NCBI RefSeq assembly: GCF_017068455.1
Contig: NZ_CP070608.1
Coordinates: 482,501-546,500, forward strand
Source of the DNA: Fulvivirga lutea
GTDB lineage: Bacteria > Bacteroidota > Bacteroidia > Cytophagales > Cyclobacteriaceae
DNA: 64,000 nt
Direction: 5' to 3'
Both the position numbers and the translations under genes were made by a program. The notes beneath the pieces were generated by a model. It did not search any database. It saw only the letters and a list, made by a program, of their open reading frames with translations, and was not told the origin of the DNA. Positions 46,064 through 54,942 of this stretch are shown one piece after another (within the stretch, counting starts at the first letter, position 1; the number at the start of each line of letters is the position of its first letter).

Positions 46064-46345
46064 ATGAAAGCTATTTGGAATGGCGAGGTAATCGCTGAAA
46101 GTGACGATACCGTAGTTATTGAAGGGAATCATTATTTTCCGCCCAACACCATCAAAAAAGAATACTTTAAAGCTTCTGACACAAACACTGTGTGTCCATG
46201 GAAAGGCACTGCTTCTTACTATACTTTAGAAGTCAATGGCGATAAAAACGAAGATGCTGCGTGGTACTATCCTGAAGTTAGTGAAATGGCCAAACCTATT
46301 AAAGGGCATGTGGCGTTTTGGAAAGGGGTAGAAGTAACAAAGTAG
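46064..46345 (+). CDS. DUF427 domain protein
   Basis: A 93-residue protein with the whole DUF427 pattern: MKAIWNGEVIAESDDTVVIEGNHYFPP, TVCPWKGTASYYTLEVNG and AAWYYPEVSEMAKPIKGHVAFW. The Cys-Pro-Trp-Lys-Gly motif is the family hallmark. Function is unknown. It stands alone and ends one base before the convergent gene. Confidence 0.92.
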   Translation: MKAIWNGEVIAESDDTVVIEGNHYFPPNTIKKEYFKASDTNTVCPWKGTASYYTLEVNGDKNEDAAWYYPEVSEMAKPIKGHVAFWKGVEVTK

Positions 46346-46699
46346 TTACCTCTTCCTATTTCTCACTCTTCCCAGATACTTAAAGGCATCTACCAACATA
46401 TAGGTACCTATTCCTCCAGTTGCTCCGCCTGCAACTAAAAGCGCTTGTCCGAGTTCATCATTCTCGCGGCCCAGCATTAAGCCTCCGGCAATAGTAATGG
46501 AATAGCCTAATGTAGCTACAAATATTCCGCGCTGGAATTTACTTTTGGCCGTTTCTAAGTTCAAAACGATGTGATCCACATCAGTTCTGATTGAAAGTAT
46601 CTCCTGTTTTAACGAATCATAATTGGGCGACTGTGCCAATGTTTCAGAAATAGCACATGAAAAAATAATAGCAAGAACAGCGATGAGTTTTTTATGCAT
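46346..46699 (-). CDS. Small exported protein of unknown function
   Basis: A 117-residue protein with a signal peptide (MHKKLIAVLAIIFSCAISETLAQ), a short coiled region (YDSLKQEILSIRTDVDHIVLNLETAKSKF) and two Gly-rich hydrophobic stretches (YSITIAGGLMLG, ALLVAGGATGGIGTYMLV) that may be membrane hairpins. The start at 46699 is chosen because it begins the signal. It lies 8 bp after the LytTR regulator on the same strand and may belong to that unit. I do not recognise a family. Confidence 0.65.
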   Translation of the reverse strand: MHKKLIAVLAIIFSCAISETLAQSPNYDSLKQEILSIRTDVDHIVLNLETAKSKFQRGIFVATLGYSITIAGGLMLGRENDELGQALLVAGGATGGIGTYMLVDAFKYLGRVRNRKR

Positions 46700-46707
46700 A
46701 ATGGTGT

Positions 46708-47478
46708 TTATCTGTCTATCCATGATTTGAAATCAGATACTTTACTTCTGCTTACCTGCAGCTTCTCCTTGAAAGGAAAATTAAGCTGTATTTCAAGTTT
46801 CTGATCTTTAGTGTTTAATTCTTTAATAGCATCAAGGTTGAGAATGTATTGCCTGTTAATTCTAAAAAACTGCTCCGGATTTAACAACTGGGTGTCAAGC
46901 TCTTCAAGAGTATGATCAATCACATATTTTCTACCTGCCTCGTACGAATGTAAATGGCAAATTTTATCTTCAGCAGAAAATACCGCAGCTTCTGTTGTAT
47001 TCTTGAACATAATCTTACTCCCATACTTAACCAAAAACCGCTTTTTAAATGCCTTGGCGCTTCCCAAAAGCTCCTTTATGAATTCAGCATCTAATGTTGG
47101 ATTTTCAGAAGTGGAGTTTTTATTTAGCTCATGATATTTGTTCAATGCAGCTTCTAGCTGCTCATACTTAATGGGTTTTAGTAGATAGTCAATGCTATTT
47201 AATTTGAAGGCATTGATGGCGTATTCATCGTAGGCAGTGGTGAAAACAACAGGCTTGTTATAGCTTATCTTGTTAAAGATTTCGAAGCTTTTTCCATCGG
47301 CTAGCTGAATATCCAGAAAGACTAAATCCAGATCTTCCCTGTGTTTATCAATGAATGGTGCCGCTTCGTCCACTGTATCAATGACAGATAAAATGCGAAT
47401 GGAGGAATCATAATCTTGTAAAAGAGATTCCAATCGCTCGGCTGCCAGCGGTTCATCTTCTACAATTAATACATTCAT
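46708..47478 (-). CDS. LytTR-type response regulator
   Basis: A 256-residue regulator. The receiver domain (1-120) has the acidic pair EDEP at residues 7-10, the phospho-acceptor in LVFLDIQLADG (near 57) and KPI near 105. The C-terminal LytTR DNA-binding domain (about 150-255) shows CHLHSYEAGRKYVIDHTLEELDTQL and FFRINRQYILNLDAI. Its start overlaps the stop of the histidine kinase gene by 4 bp, so the two form one system. Confidence 0.93.
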   Translation of the reverse strand: MNVLIVEDEPLAAERLESLLQDYDSSIRILSVIDTVDEAAPFIDKHREDLDLVFLDIQLADGKSFEIFNKISYNKPVVFTTAYDEYAINAFKLNSIDYLLKPIKYEQLEAALNKYHELNKNSTSENPTLDAEFIKELLGSAKAFKKRFLVKYGSKIMFKNTTEAAVFSAEDKICHLHSYEAGRKYVIDHTLEELDTQLLNPEQFFRINRQYILNLDAIKELNTKDQKLEIQLNFPFKEKLQVSRSKVSDFKSWIDR

Positions 47479-48521
47479 AACTCAGGAATTATCGGAATTT
47501 TAACTGTAAAAACGCCATTAGAATTTGTAATAATGGCATCATCACCACACAAATAGTTGTATCTACTTCTTATATTTTTCAACCCTATTTGTGTAGACTC
47601 TTCTTTAACCGATTTGAGATTTAAACTGTTTTCTACAACAATGAAATTATTTTGATTTTTTATCACCACCTGTAATGGGTTTGACTTGGATACCACATTA
47701 TGTTTTATCGCATTTTCAATGAGCAATTGAAGTGTAGCAGGTGCTACGTAGGTATCAAGAATTGTATCATCAAGCTTAATGGTAATGTCTAGGTTATCTT
47801 GAAATCGTATTTTTTGTAAAAAGATATACGACTGTAAAAATTTGAGCTCATCGCGTAGACTAACCACCTTATTCTGCTGATTTTGAAGCAAATACCTATA
47901 CACCTCGCTTAACTGATCTATGAACTTGGAAGCTGTGTCAGCATCTTTGTAAACTAATGTGGAGAGTACATTGAAACTATTAAATAAGAAATGCGGGTTT
48001 ACCTGATTTCTAAGGGCGGCAAATTGTGCTTCTGCACTTTCCTTCTTTAATTTTTCTGCCAGTAGCTGCGTAGTGTTGTATTGATTTATGAAAAAGTAAA
48101 TCGCATTAATGCAGTGTAGAAATAAATTCACTCTGAATGTAAACCCTAAGGTTAACTTAAATGTGAGTATTTGGTGTGTAGTATCTGAAAAAACCCTACT
48201 CAAAATAAATGTTGATGCAAGTGATAATATCGCCACATAAACCACACTTAATAAGAAGAAAATGATGAGCGGATGTACTTTTTTACTTAGAACGGGCTGA
48301 ATTAAATACTTTTCTACAAGGCGATTACCTTCCCATATAAAAGCAACAAGCACAAGTATTACTGCAAAAAAAGTGACGTTTGAAATAGAAAAGCCAAAAA
48401 GCTTATTGCCCTCCGTAAATAATATATTCAGGAATGAATACACTGAGAGAAGCAGTATAAATAAATATCTCAGGCGGTGGGTAAACATCATCTTAAATTT
48501 AGTTAAAGTAGGGGTTACCAA
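47475..48521 (-). CDS. LytS-type sensor histidine kinase
   Basis: A 348-residue membrane kinase. Four hydrophobic segments lie in residues 15-150. The His_kinase signature LRNQVNPHFLFNSFNVLSTL (near residue 190) carries the phospho-accepting His, and the ATPase domain follows with LLIENAIKHNV (N box) and GLKNIRSRYNYL. There is no periplasmic sensor domain of note, so it probably senses within the membrane. The first Met may not be the true start; MMFTHRLRYLF ten residues on is an alternative. Confidence 0.9.
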   Translation of the reverse strand: MVTPTLTKFKMMFTHRLRYLFILLLSVYSFLNILFTEGNKLFGFSISNVTFFAVILVLVAFIWEGNRLVEKYLIQPVLSKKVHPLIIFFLLSVVYVAILSLASTFILSRVFSDTTHQILTFKLTLGFTFRVNLFLHCINAIYFFINQYNTTQLLAEKLKKESAEAQFAALRNQVNPHFLFNSFNVLSTLVYKDADTASKFIDQLSEVYRYLLQNQQNKVVSLRDELKFLQSYIFLQKIRFQDNLDITIKLDDTILDTYVAPATLQLLIENAIKHNVVSKSNPLQVVIKNQNNFIVVENSLNLKSVKEESTQIGLKNIRSRYNYLCGDDAIITNSNGVFTVKIPIIPEL

Positions 48522-48552
48522 CTAACCCCTACTTACATTACAATATGAATTA

Positions 48553-49989
48553 TTAAAGTGTTGGTAATAGAACTCCATCAATTACGTGCACTACGCCATT
48601 TTCTATGGTTACATCGGCAGTAGTTACATTAAATGTGTTACCATTTACATCTGTCACTGTTACATCAGTACCACTCACATTTACTGTTAACATTTCGCCA
48701 TCTAACGTTTCGAACATAGCTCCATCTGTTAAATCACCAGAATATGCTACCGCTGGCACAACGTGAAATTCTAACACGTCTGTAACGGCTTCTGCACCAA
48801 GCTTATCAATCAACTCTTCTAATGTAGTTACTGACTGTGCAGCCAATAGGTCAGCAAAAGCATCATTTGTTGGTGCAAATACTGTAATGGCATCAGCTCC
48901 TAGCAAAGCATCACCTAAAGCTGCTGCTGTAACTGCATCTAAAAGTGTAGTTAGCCCAGCATCAGTTGCTGCAGTTACTACTGTAGGTCTGTCAATTGGA
49001 AGTACAACTCCATCAATTACGTGCACCACACCATTTACGATGGCTACATCTGCGGCAGTAACATTGTAAGTCAATCCGTCTTGGTCTGTAAGCGACACGT
49101 TCGCACCATCAACATTTACAGTTAGCATTTCACCTTGCAAGGTTTCCAACATCATACCATCTGATAGGTCGTGTGAAAAAGCGACTGATGGAACAACGTG
49201 ATATTGCAATACAGCAGAAACTGTTGCAGCACCTAAACGATCAATTAAGCCATTTAAGTCTGACACTCCATATTCCGCTAAAAGCTGAGCAAAAGAATCG
49301 TTAGTTGGTCCAAAAACAGTAATTGCTTCAGCACCGGTTAATGCATCTCCCAAATCGGCAGCAGTTACAGCATCTAATAAAGTAGAAAGACCTGCGTCAG
49401 TGGCTGCTTGCACTACAGTAGGTAATGTTAATGTTGGCAATAACACACCATCAATAACATGAACAACACCATTATCAATAGCTACATCAGCAGTAACTAC
49501 ATCAAATGTATTACCCGCTGCATCAGTTACAGAAACGCCAGCCGCAGATTTAGTAACGGTAAGGCTTTGTCCACTCAATGTAGTTAGTTCCTGCTCACCA
49601 TCGGCCAGGTCGTTAGCAAAAGCAACTGCCGGCACAACATGATAGCCTAGAACAACCTCTAAGTTTTCAATTCCACCAATTTCTGTTACCAATTGGTCAA
49701 GGTTATCTACGTTTAGTGCAGATAATAAATTAGAGAAAGCAGTATTGTTTGGAGCAAATACTGTTATCTCAGCAGCGCTTTCCAAGTCTGACACAAGACC
49801 TGCAGCTGTTACCGCTTCGTTTAAAGTAGTTAAGCCGGCATCAGTAGCTGCTTGCGTTAGGGTTGGATTGGTGACATTGGAATTACCATTGTCATCGTCA
49901 TCATCGCACGATGTGGCAACCATCGCAAACAAAGTTAAGCCGAACAATAGACGTAAAAATTTCGAGTTTACTAACATTCTATTTTTCAT
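48553..49989 (-). CDS. Lipoprotein with three fasciclin (FAS1) domains
   Basis: A 478-residue protein. The signal ends in VATSCDDDDDNGN, an SPII cysteine followed by acidic residues. Three FAS1 domains of about 135-140 residues follow (roughly 45-185, 190-330, 335-478), each with AEAITVFAPTNDAFADLL-like H1 and ending in NGVVHVIDGVLLPTL (H2). The repeats are similar enough at DNA level to suggest recent duplication. FAS1 proteins serve cell-surface adhesion. The gene lies upstream of the LytS/LytR pair on the same strand with a 31-bp gap, so it could be its partner or target. Confidence 0.93.
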   Translation of the reverse strand: MKNRMLVNSKFLRLLFGLTLFAMVATSCDDDDDNGNSNVTNPTLTQAATDAGLTTLNEAVTAAGLVSDLESAAEITVFAPNNTAFSNLLSALNVDNLDQLVTEIGGIENLEVVLGYHVVPAVAFANDLADGEQELTTLSGQSLTVTKSAAGVSVTDAAGNTFDVVTADVAIDNGVVHVIDGVLLPTLTLPTVVQAATDAGLSTLLDAVTAADLGDALTGAEAITVFGPTNDSFAQLLAEYGVSDLNGLIDRLGAATVSAVLQYHVVPSVAFSHDLSDGMMLETLQGEMLTVNVDGANVSLTDQDGLTYNVTAADVAIVNGVVHVIDGVVLPIDRPTVVTAATDAGLTTLLDAVTAAALGDALLGADAITVFAPTNDAFADLLAAQSVTTLEELIDKLGAEAVTDVLEFHVVPAVAYSGDLTDGAMFETLDGEMLTVNVSGTDVTVTDVNGNTFNVTTADVTIENGVVHVIDGVLLPTL

Positions 49990-50116
49990 GATTTTAAAGT
50001 TTAATGTTTGACCTTAAAACTTGAATGAATGGATAGTGTTAGCCCTAAAACGAGTGAATGGTTAAGTTTTCAGAGTGAAATGCAGATTTATGAACGCGAA
50101 TGAAATAGAGCAAATC

Positions 50117-51226
50117 CTATTTACATAATTCTTTTATTGAGTCTTTCGCCTCCTCTGAGCCAAGTTCAACAGCCGTGTTTAAATCAAGGCAGCCATCGTA
50201 GTTATCGCCCATATTAATTTTGGCTAAGCCGCGTTGATGAAATGTTTCAGGGTCTTGAGGATATAACTCGATAGAAAAGGAGTAGTCTTTCACTGCGCCT
50301 TTGTAATCTTCTTTGGCGGCTTTTGCCAGGGCTCGGTTGTCGTAATACACTGGATTATAAGGATCTAACTCTATCGCCTTGTCATAATCAGCAATTGCAT
50401 TGTCATAATCTTCCAGGTTGTAATAGATAACCCCTCTCAAATTGTAAGTGTCCGGATCTTCAGAATATAATTCTATGGATTTAGTGTAATCGGCCAGAGC
50501 GCCTTCAAAATCTTCTTTATCTGTTTTCGCCAATGCCCTGTTTTCATACATTACAGGATCTTTAGCTTCCATAGAAATGGCCTTATCATAATCTTTAATG
50601 GCCTCATCTATCTGCCCGATACCATACTTTGCCACACCTCTGAAATTGTAAGAATCGGCACTGCTACCATCTAGCTCTATAGCTTTATTATAATCATCGA
50701 TTGCACTGATATACTCTTCCAGCTCTGCCTTTATTACCGCTCGGTTAAAATATTTGTCAGCATCCTTTGGGTCTAATTCAATGGCTTTAGAGAAATCAAA
50801 ATACGCGCCTTGCAAATCTTCAATATTGTATTTGGCAAAGCCACGGTTATTATACGCTTCCGCTGATTTTGGATCATGCTTTATCGCTTTATCAAAGTCT
50901 TCAATAGCACCATAATCATCGCCTAAGTTAAATTTTGCTTCACCCCGGTTATTCAATGCATCTGAATAGGTAGAGTCCAATTCTAACGCAAAATTGTAAT
51001 CGCCAATGGCGCCATAGAAATCACCCAGTTGATTTTTTGCATAGCCTCTTTTGTTTAGAACTTCTTTGTTATTGGCATTCGAATTAAGAAATGCAGAAAG
51101 CTCTGCTACTGCCTCCTTAAACTTATTATTTGCAATTTTTGCATCGGCTGACTTAAGCACTTCCTCAGCACTTTGTGCAGCCAAAAAGGTAGGAAGACAA
51201 ATAAAAAGAATGGCTATAATTCTCAT
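50117..51226 (-). CDS. Secreted tetratricopeptide repeat protein
   Basis: A 369-residue protein with a signal peptide (MRIIAILFICLPTFLAAQS) followed by about nine 34-residue TPRs. The units carry the pattern YNNRGxAKYxxxDxxGAIxDFxKAIELDPKxA, so the protein is a regular superhelix for protein binding. A C-terminal disulfide is possible (DGCLDL, IKELCK). Partners cannot be named. Confidence 0.9.
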   Translation of the reverse strand: MRIIAILFICLPTFLAAQSAEEVLKSADAKIANNKFKEAVAELSAFLNSNANNKEVLNKRGYAKNQLGDFYGAIGDYNFALELDSTYSDALNNRGEAKFNLGDDYGAIEDFDKAIKHDPKSAEAYNNRGFAKYNIEDLQGAYFDFSKAIELDPKDADKYFNRAVIKAELEEYISAIDDYNKAIELDGSSADSYNFRGVAKYGIGQIDEAIKDYDKAISMEAKDPVMYENRALAKTDKEDFEGALADYTKSIELYSEDPDTYNLRGVIYYNLEDYDNAIADYDKAIELDPYNPVYYDNRALAKAAKEDYKGAVKDYSFSIELYPQDPETFHQRGLAKINMGDNYDGCLDLNTAVELGSEEAKDSIKELCK

Positions 51227-51337
51227 GTGGTTTAGATTCGTTTGAATGGCACCAAATATAACGATGAAGTGCGGTATTATTAAAAACCTTGGCAGATATT
51301 AGTCGTTAGTAAAGTTTTATTGATTAAAACATAGTGC

Positions 51338-52450
51338 ATGATGCATAAAATATTACCAATAACAACGCTATTTTCTATCCTTGTATTATGCTCAAGAGCG
51401 CAGGAATCTGATACTGATAACCTAATAATGGACTGGGAAAAATACGACCCGCCCAGCACATTGGTGGTACCTGAACACGAAGTTAAAAAAGCCAAGTTTC
51501 CGTTTATAGATGTGCATAACCATCAGTTTTCTATGCCTACTCAAGATTTAAATGAGTTGGTAGAAGAAATGGATAAGTTAAATATGGCTGTGATGGTGAA
51601 CCTTAGCGGAAGAGGAAGGGGTAGTGATGAACATTTGAAAGGCTGTTTAGATAATGTGAATGAAAATGCCCCAGAACGGTTTATCATTTTCACCAACATC
51701 AGTATTGGTACAATTAACGAACCTAATTGGACAGAAAACACTGTAAAACAAATAGAAAATGACGTAAAGTTAGGCGCCAATGGTCTGAAAATATATAAAA
51801 GTCAGACCATGGCAGAAGTAGATGGCAAACGAATTAGCATCAATGACCCAAGAATTGACCCGGTTTGGGCCAAATGTGGCGAATTAGGAATACCGGTATT
51901 GATCCATGCAGCAGACCCTAAACCTTTTTGGGATAAACATGATGAGAACAATGAGCGATGGTTGGAATTAAAAGTAAGGCCTGGCAGAAAAAGAGCAGAT
52001 GATAATCCTGCTCCATGGGAAACCATTATTGCCGAGCAGCACGATATATTTAAGAAACACCCGAATACCAAATTTATAAATGCACATCTGGGCTGGTATG
52101 GAAATGATCTTGCCAAGTTGGGCGAGCTGATGGACAAATACCCAAACATGTATTCTGAAATAGGAGCTGTAATTGCCGAGTTGGGTAGACAACCAAGAAT
52201 GGCCAAAGAATTTTTAACGAAGTATCAGGATCGAGTAATGTTTGGAAAAGACTCATGGAACCCGGAAGAGTATTATACTTATTTCCGCGTGTTGGAAACG
52301 GCTGATGAATACTTTCCTTACTACAAGCGCTACCATGCCTTTTGGCGGATGTATGGGCTGGATTTAAGTGATGAAGTACTTCGGAAAATTTATTATAAAA
52401 ATGCGCTGGAAGTAATTCCAAATATCGATCGATCGTTGTTTCTGGAATAA
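51338..52450 (+). CDS. Exported amidohydrolase-family (TIM-barrel) enzyme
   Basis: A 370-residue protein with a signal peptide (HKILPITTLFSILVLCSRAQ). The amidohydrolase_2 pattern is visible: FIDVHNHQF (HxH, near residue 56), the metal ligand His in VLIHAADPKPFW (near 188), HLGWYGND (near 248) and an Asp in MFGKDSWNPEEYY (near 305). Members include decarboxylases and lactonases; substrate is unknown. It is likely periplasmic. A Met one codon on is an equal start. Confidence 0.85.
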   Translation: MMHKILPITTLFSILVLCSRAQESDTDNLIMDWEKYDPPSTLVVPEHEVKKAKFPFIDVHNHQFSMPTQDLNELVEEMDKLNMAVMVNLSGRGRGSDEHLKGCLDNVNENAPERFIIFTNISIGTINEPNWTENTVKQIENDVKLGANGLKIYKSQTMAEVDGKRISINDPRIDPVWAKCGELGIPVLIHAADPKPFWDKHDENNERWLELKVRPGRKRADDNPAPWETIIAEQHDIFKKHPNTKFINAHLGWYGNDLAKLGELMDKYPNMYSEIGAVIAELGRQPRMAKEFLTKYQDRVMFGKDSWNPEEYYTYFRVLETADEYFPYYKRYHAFWRMYGLDLSDEVLRKIYYKNALEVIPNIDRSLFLE

Positions 52451-52456
52451 CTTAGA

Positions 52457-52531
52457 GTTTGTCAGACTGAGCCTCTCGAAGTCTTTTTACTAAAAGTTTG
52501 TCTGCATTTCGACAAGCTCATTGTGACAAAC
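52457..52531. repeat. Imperfect inverted repeat of the GTCA..TGAGC..TCGAA type
   Basis: The arm at 52457-52483 begins GTTTGTCAGACTGAGCC and runs on to CTCGAAGTC. The reverse complement of 52504-52531 begins GTTTGTCACAATGAGC and runs on to TTGTCGAAATGC. The arms of about 27 bp are separated by 20 bp. Elements of this wording are common between Bacteroidota genes as dispersed repeats; here it follows the amidohydrolase stop and may act as a transcript end. Confidence 0.6.
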
Positions 52532-52636
52532 AGAAAATTGATTTAATCCTATTGAAATTATTCCAGTAATTCTTCGGTTCTGATAGTGTCAATTTTTTAT
52601 ATTCACTTTTTCAACTACTACTTAAAATTTTTAGCC

Positions 52637-52804
52637 ATGACATTAGAAGAGGTTCAAGCAGAAATCACAGAATTAGAAGGAAAACTCACTGGCGATATGT
52701 TCGCAGATATGGAGATCAAAGATAAAATCCATAATCTTAAAATGAAGCTAAACGGCACCAAGCCGATGGATCAAAGTATTGAGTGCGAAGGGTGTGGGTC
52801 GTAG
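52637..52804 (+). CDS. Small hypothetical protein with C-terminal CxxC
   Basis: A 55-residue protein. The start at 52637 (MTLEEVQAEITELEGKLTGD) is preferred because the upstream in-frame extension to 52586 is a hydrophobic, unconserved-looking leader. It forms one coiled helix-turn-helix (residues 2-40) and ends QSIECEGCGS, where the two cysteines could bind metal. I do not recognise a family. Confidence 0.6.
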   Translation: MTLEEVQAEITELEGKLTGDMFADMEIKDKIHNLKMKLNGTKPMDQSIECEGCGS

Positions 52805-52901
52805 GGAGTTTTAGATAAATTCTTGTTAGTTCAATAGAAAATATCAAACTCTCGATGCTTAACTTATCATATGGGTGACAAAGTGCACTAAAAATATCCA
52901 A

Positions 52902-53441
52902 ATGAGACAACTACTCATAATAGCACTAATATTTATTGGGGCTTGCAATCAACGAACTACTGATGAAGAATTATATGACCAATACATGAGGATTTACTAT
53001 AACTCATGGAAGCAACCTAGAACAAAAAACTGGACTTCTGAGCAACTATTTAATCCAAATATTGGAGACACAATAATTTTAAATTTAGACCAATACATAT
53101 TGACAAATTATTCAGACTCGGTGGTCCAAGGTGGAATTGGATTTAAGTTACTCTCTGGGACTCAAATTTACATTACCGATATATCTGATCATTTTGTTGA
53201 GGTAAAAACGCAGACTGATTCATTAGGCCTCATAGAAATTGACAGACTCAAAGATGATTTAACGAACAAAGGTTATTTGCAGCTCTTTAAACAAAATTAT
53301 GAGCAGATAAATAAAGAAAGAATAAAAAGAGTTGAAGAACTAATGAGTCAGAATAATTTATCACCAGAGGATTTCTATAATAAATTAGCAGAAGAACATT
53401 CAAAGAGAACTGGTAAACCAATTTTTGATGCAAGCGAATAA
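52902..53441 (+). CDS. Hypothetical lipoprotein
   Basis: A 179-residue protein. The start at 52902 gives the SPII signal MRQLLIIALIFIGACNQ; an earlier Met at 52875 would add nine residues before it. The mature part has a beta region (GDTIILNLDQYILTNYSDSVVQGGIGFKLLSGTQIYITDI) and a charged helical C-terminus ending EEHSKRTGKPIFDASE. No family is recognised. Confidence 0.65.
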   Translation: MRQLLIIALIFIGACNQRTTDEELYDQYMRIYYNSWKQPRTKNWTSEQLFNPNIGDTIILNLDQYILTNYSDSVVQGGIGFKLLSGTQIYITDISDHFVEVKTQTDSLGLIEIDRLKDDLTNKGYLQLFKQNYEQINKERIKRVEELMSQNNLSPEDFYNKLAEEHSKRTGKPIFDASE

Positions 53442-53812
53442 AGAAAAAACACTTTCTAGCAATAGCTAAGCACAATGAGGAAGATTGTGAGTTAGATTCT
53501 TACAATCGTTTTACGCTACTTTTCCTGCAAAGAACATTTAATTTACATAGATCATCCCCTCTGAGTACAGTCTGAGTGTCAGATGCAATGATTTATATGA
53601 AAAAATAAGACTATCAACTTTAATGACATCCCTATTGGAATTCGTTTTCTCTTCAAACTGGATTGCTTTGGTATAAGTGCAATTTTTCAATTTGGTAAAG
53701 ATATAGGTGGTCTACCAATTTTGGTTTTAGCGAAAGTGTTTATTAACTTCCTTACAGCCATATAAACTCGTTTTAGAATCATACCTATCAAGATGTACTT
53801 ACGTTACGGACA
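53442..53812. other. Intergenic stretch without recognised feature
   Basis: About 370 bp. I see no tRNA, no clear hairpin with T-tract and no sizeable coding frame on either strand. It must hold the promoter of the glycosidase-like gene that follows, but no TTTG-N19-TAnnTTTG match stands out. Confidence 0.5.
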
Positions 53813-54889
53813 ATGAAAAATCTGACCTGCACATTTTTGCTATTGCTGATTAGCTTACTCGCCTGTGATGACGATAATAGCACAGAAACTACTATCCCAG
53901 ACTCAGTTGAGCCTATAGAAAAAGGAAATAGAGAGTTTGGTATTAACATGTCTAATAGTGTTTTTGGATTTGAAGCTTCGTTTGCTGAAGCACAAAAGGC
54001 CGGTATTGAGGTGCTAGAATTAAATATCCCTTGGAATGCCATTGAAACAGCAGAAGGTGTTTATCAAGATCCGTTTGGTATCCTGCAAGCCACCTCGTTT
54101 TATGGTGCAAATGATATTAAGGTTTCATTTAGTCTGGCTGTGATAAACACCGTGCAATGGGAGGTGCCTGCATATTTAGAAAGCACAGCGCCTGATTCAC
54201 CTGAGTTTGCTCAGGCATTTAATAATATGGTTGACTGGTTTGTAAATGAAGTGCCCGACAATGTAGAAATTCATAGCATTAGTGTCGGGAATGAAGTGGA
54301 TCTCGTATTAAATGGTGCGGCAGACTGGAGTGCTTATACTGCATTTTATCAAGCTGCTAAAAATCATATTTCTGCCAATTATCCGAGCATTAAAGTAGGA
54401 GTAAAAACTACTGTTGCAGGCGGCCTGTTTGGAGCCGAACAGAATAAAATCGTTAACATCAATCAGTTCAGCGATGTGATTATGCTCAATTATTATCCAC
54501 AGAATGCAAGTTTTGAGGTTCAAGACCCTGAATCTGTATTTGACGATTTTGAAAGAATGGTATCTTTCTTCCCCAATGATGATATATGGATCACTGAAAT
54601 TGGCTATCAGTCGGGTGAAGAGTTTTGTAAGAGTAGTGAGGCCCAACAGGCCGAGTTCTATGATCAGATGTTTGCTGCGTGGGATGTTTATAGAGACAAT
54701 ATAAGTTTTTTAGTCATCAATTGGCTGCATGATCAATCACCAGAACAAATTAACGAATGGAAAGAGTACTATGGAGATGATCCAGCGCTAGTGGAGTATT
54801 TATCTACACTAGGTTTAAGAAATTACGATGGCACTGATAAAGAAGCCTGGCTACAGGTGATGAAGGAAGCCAATGCCCGAGGTTGGTAG
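53813..54889 (+). CDS. Lipoprotein glycoside hydrolase-like TIM barrel (clan GH-A type)
   Basis: A 358-residue protein with an SPII signal (MKNLTCTFLLLLISLLACDDDN). The mature part looks like a clan A glycosidase: FGINMSNSVFGFEASFAEAQKAGIEVLELNIPWNAIE, the acid/base Glu after Asn in SVGNEVDLV (near 163), VIMLNYYPQN near 225 and the nucleophile Glu in WITEIGYQS (near 263). GH53-type beta-1,4-galactanases are one possibility; the exact family is unsure. It would act at the cell surface or in the periplasm. Confidence 0.75.
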   Translation: MKNLTCTFLLLLISLLACDDDNSTETTIPDSVEPIEKGNREFGINMSNSVFGFEASFAEAQKAGIEVLELNIPWNAIETAEGVYQDPFGILQATSFYGANDIKVSFSLAVINTVQWEVPAYLESTAPDSPEFAQAFNNMVDWFVNEVPDNVEIHSISVGNEVDLVLNGAADWSAYTAFYQAAKNHISANYPSIKVGVKTTVAGGLFGAEQNKIVNINQFSDVIMLNYYPQNASFEVQDPESVFDDFERMVSFFPNDDIWITEIGYQSGEEFCKSSEAQQAEFYDQMFAAWDVYRDNISFLVINWLHDQSPEQINEWKEYYGDDPALVEYLSTLGLRNYDGTDKEAWLQVMKEANARGW

Positions 54890-54942
54890 TGATTCAAAAA
54901 TAATTCTTAATATCGTAATCATATTTAAACCTCTTGTTACGA

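Noticed and set aside
48553-49989. Similar blocks in the FAS1 gene as a CRISPR-like or tandem DNA repeat
   Set aside because: The period of about 420-440 bp is that of coding protein domains; there are no short direct repeats with spacers.
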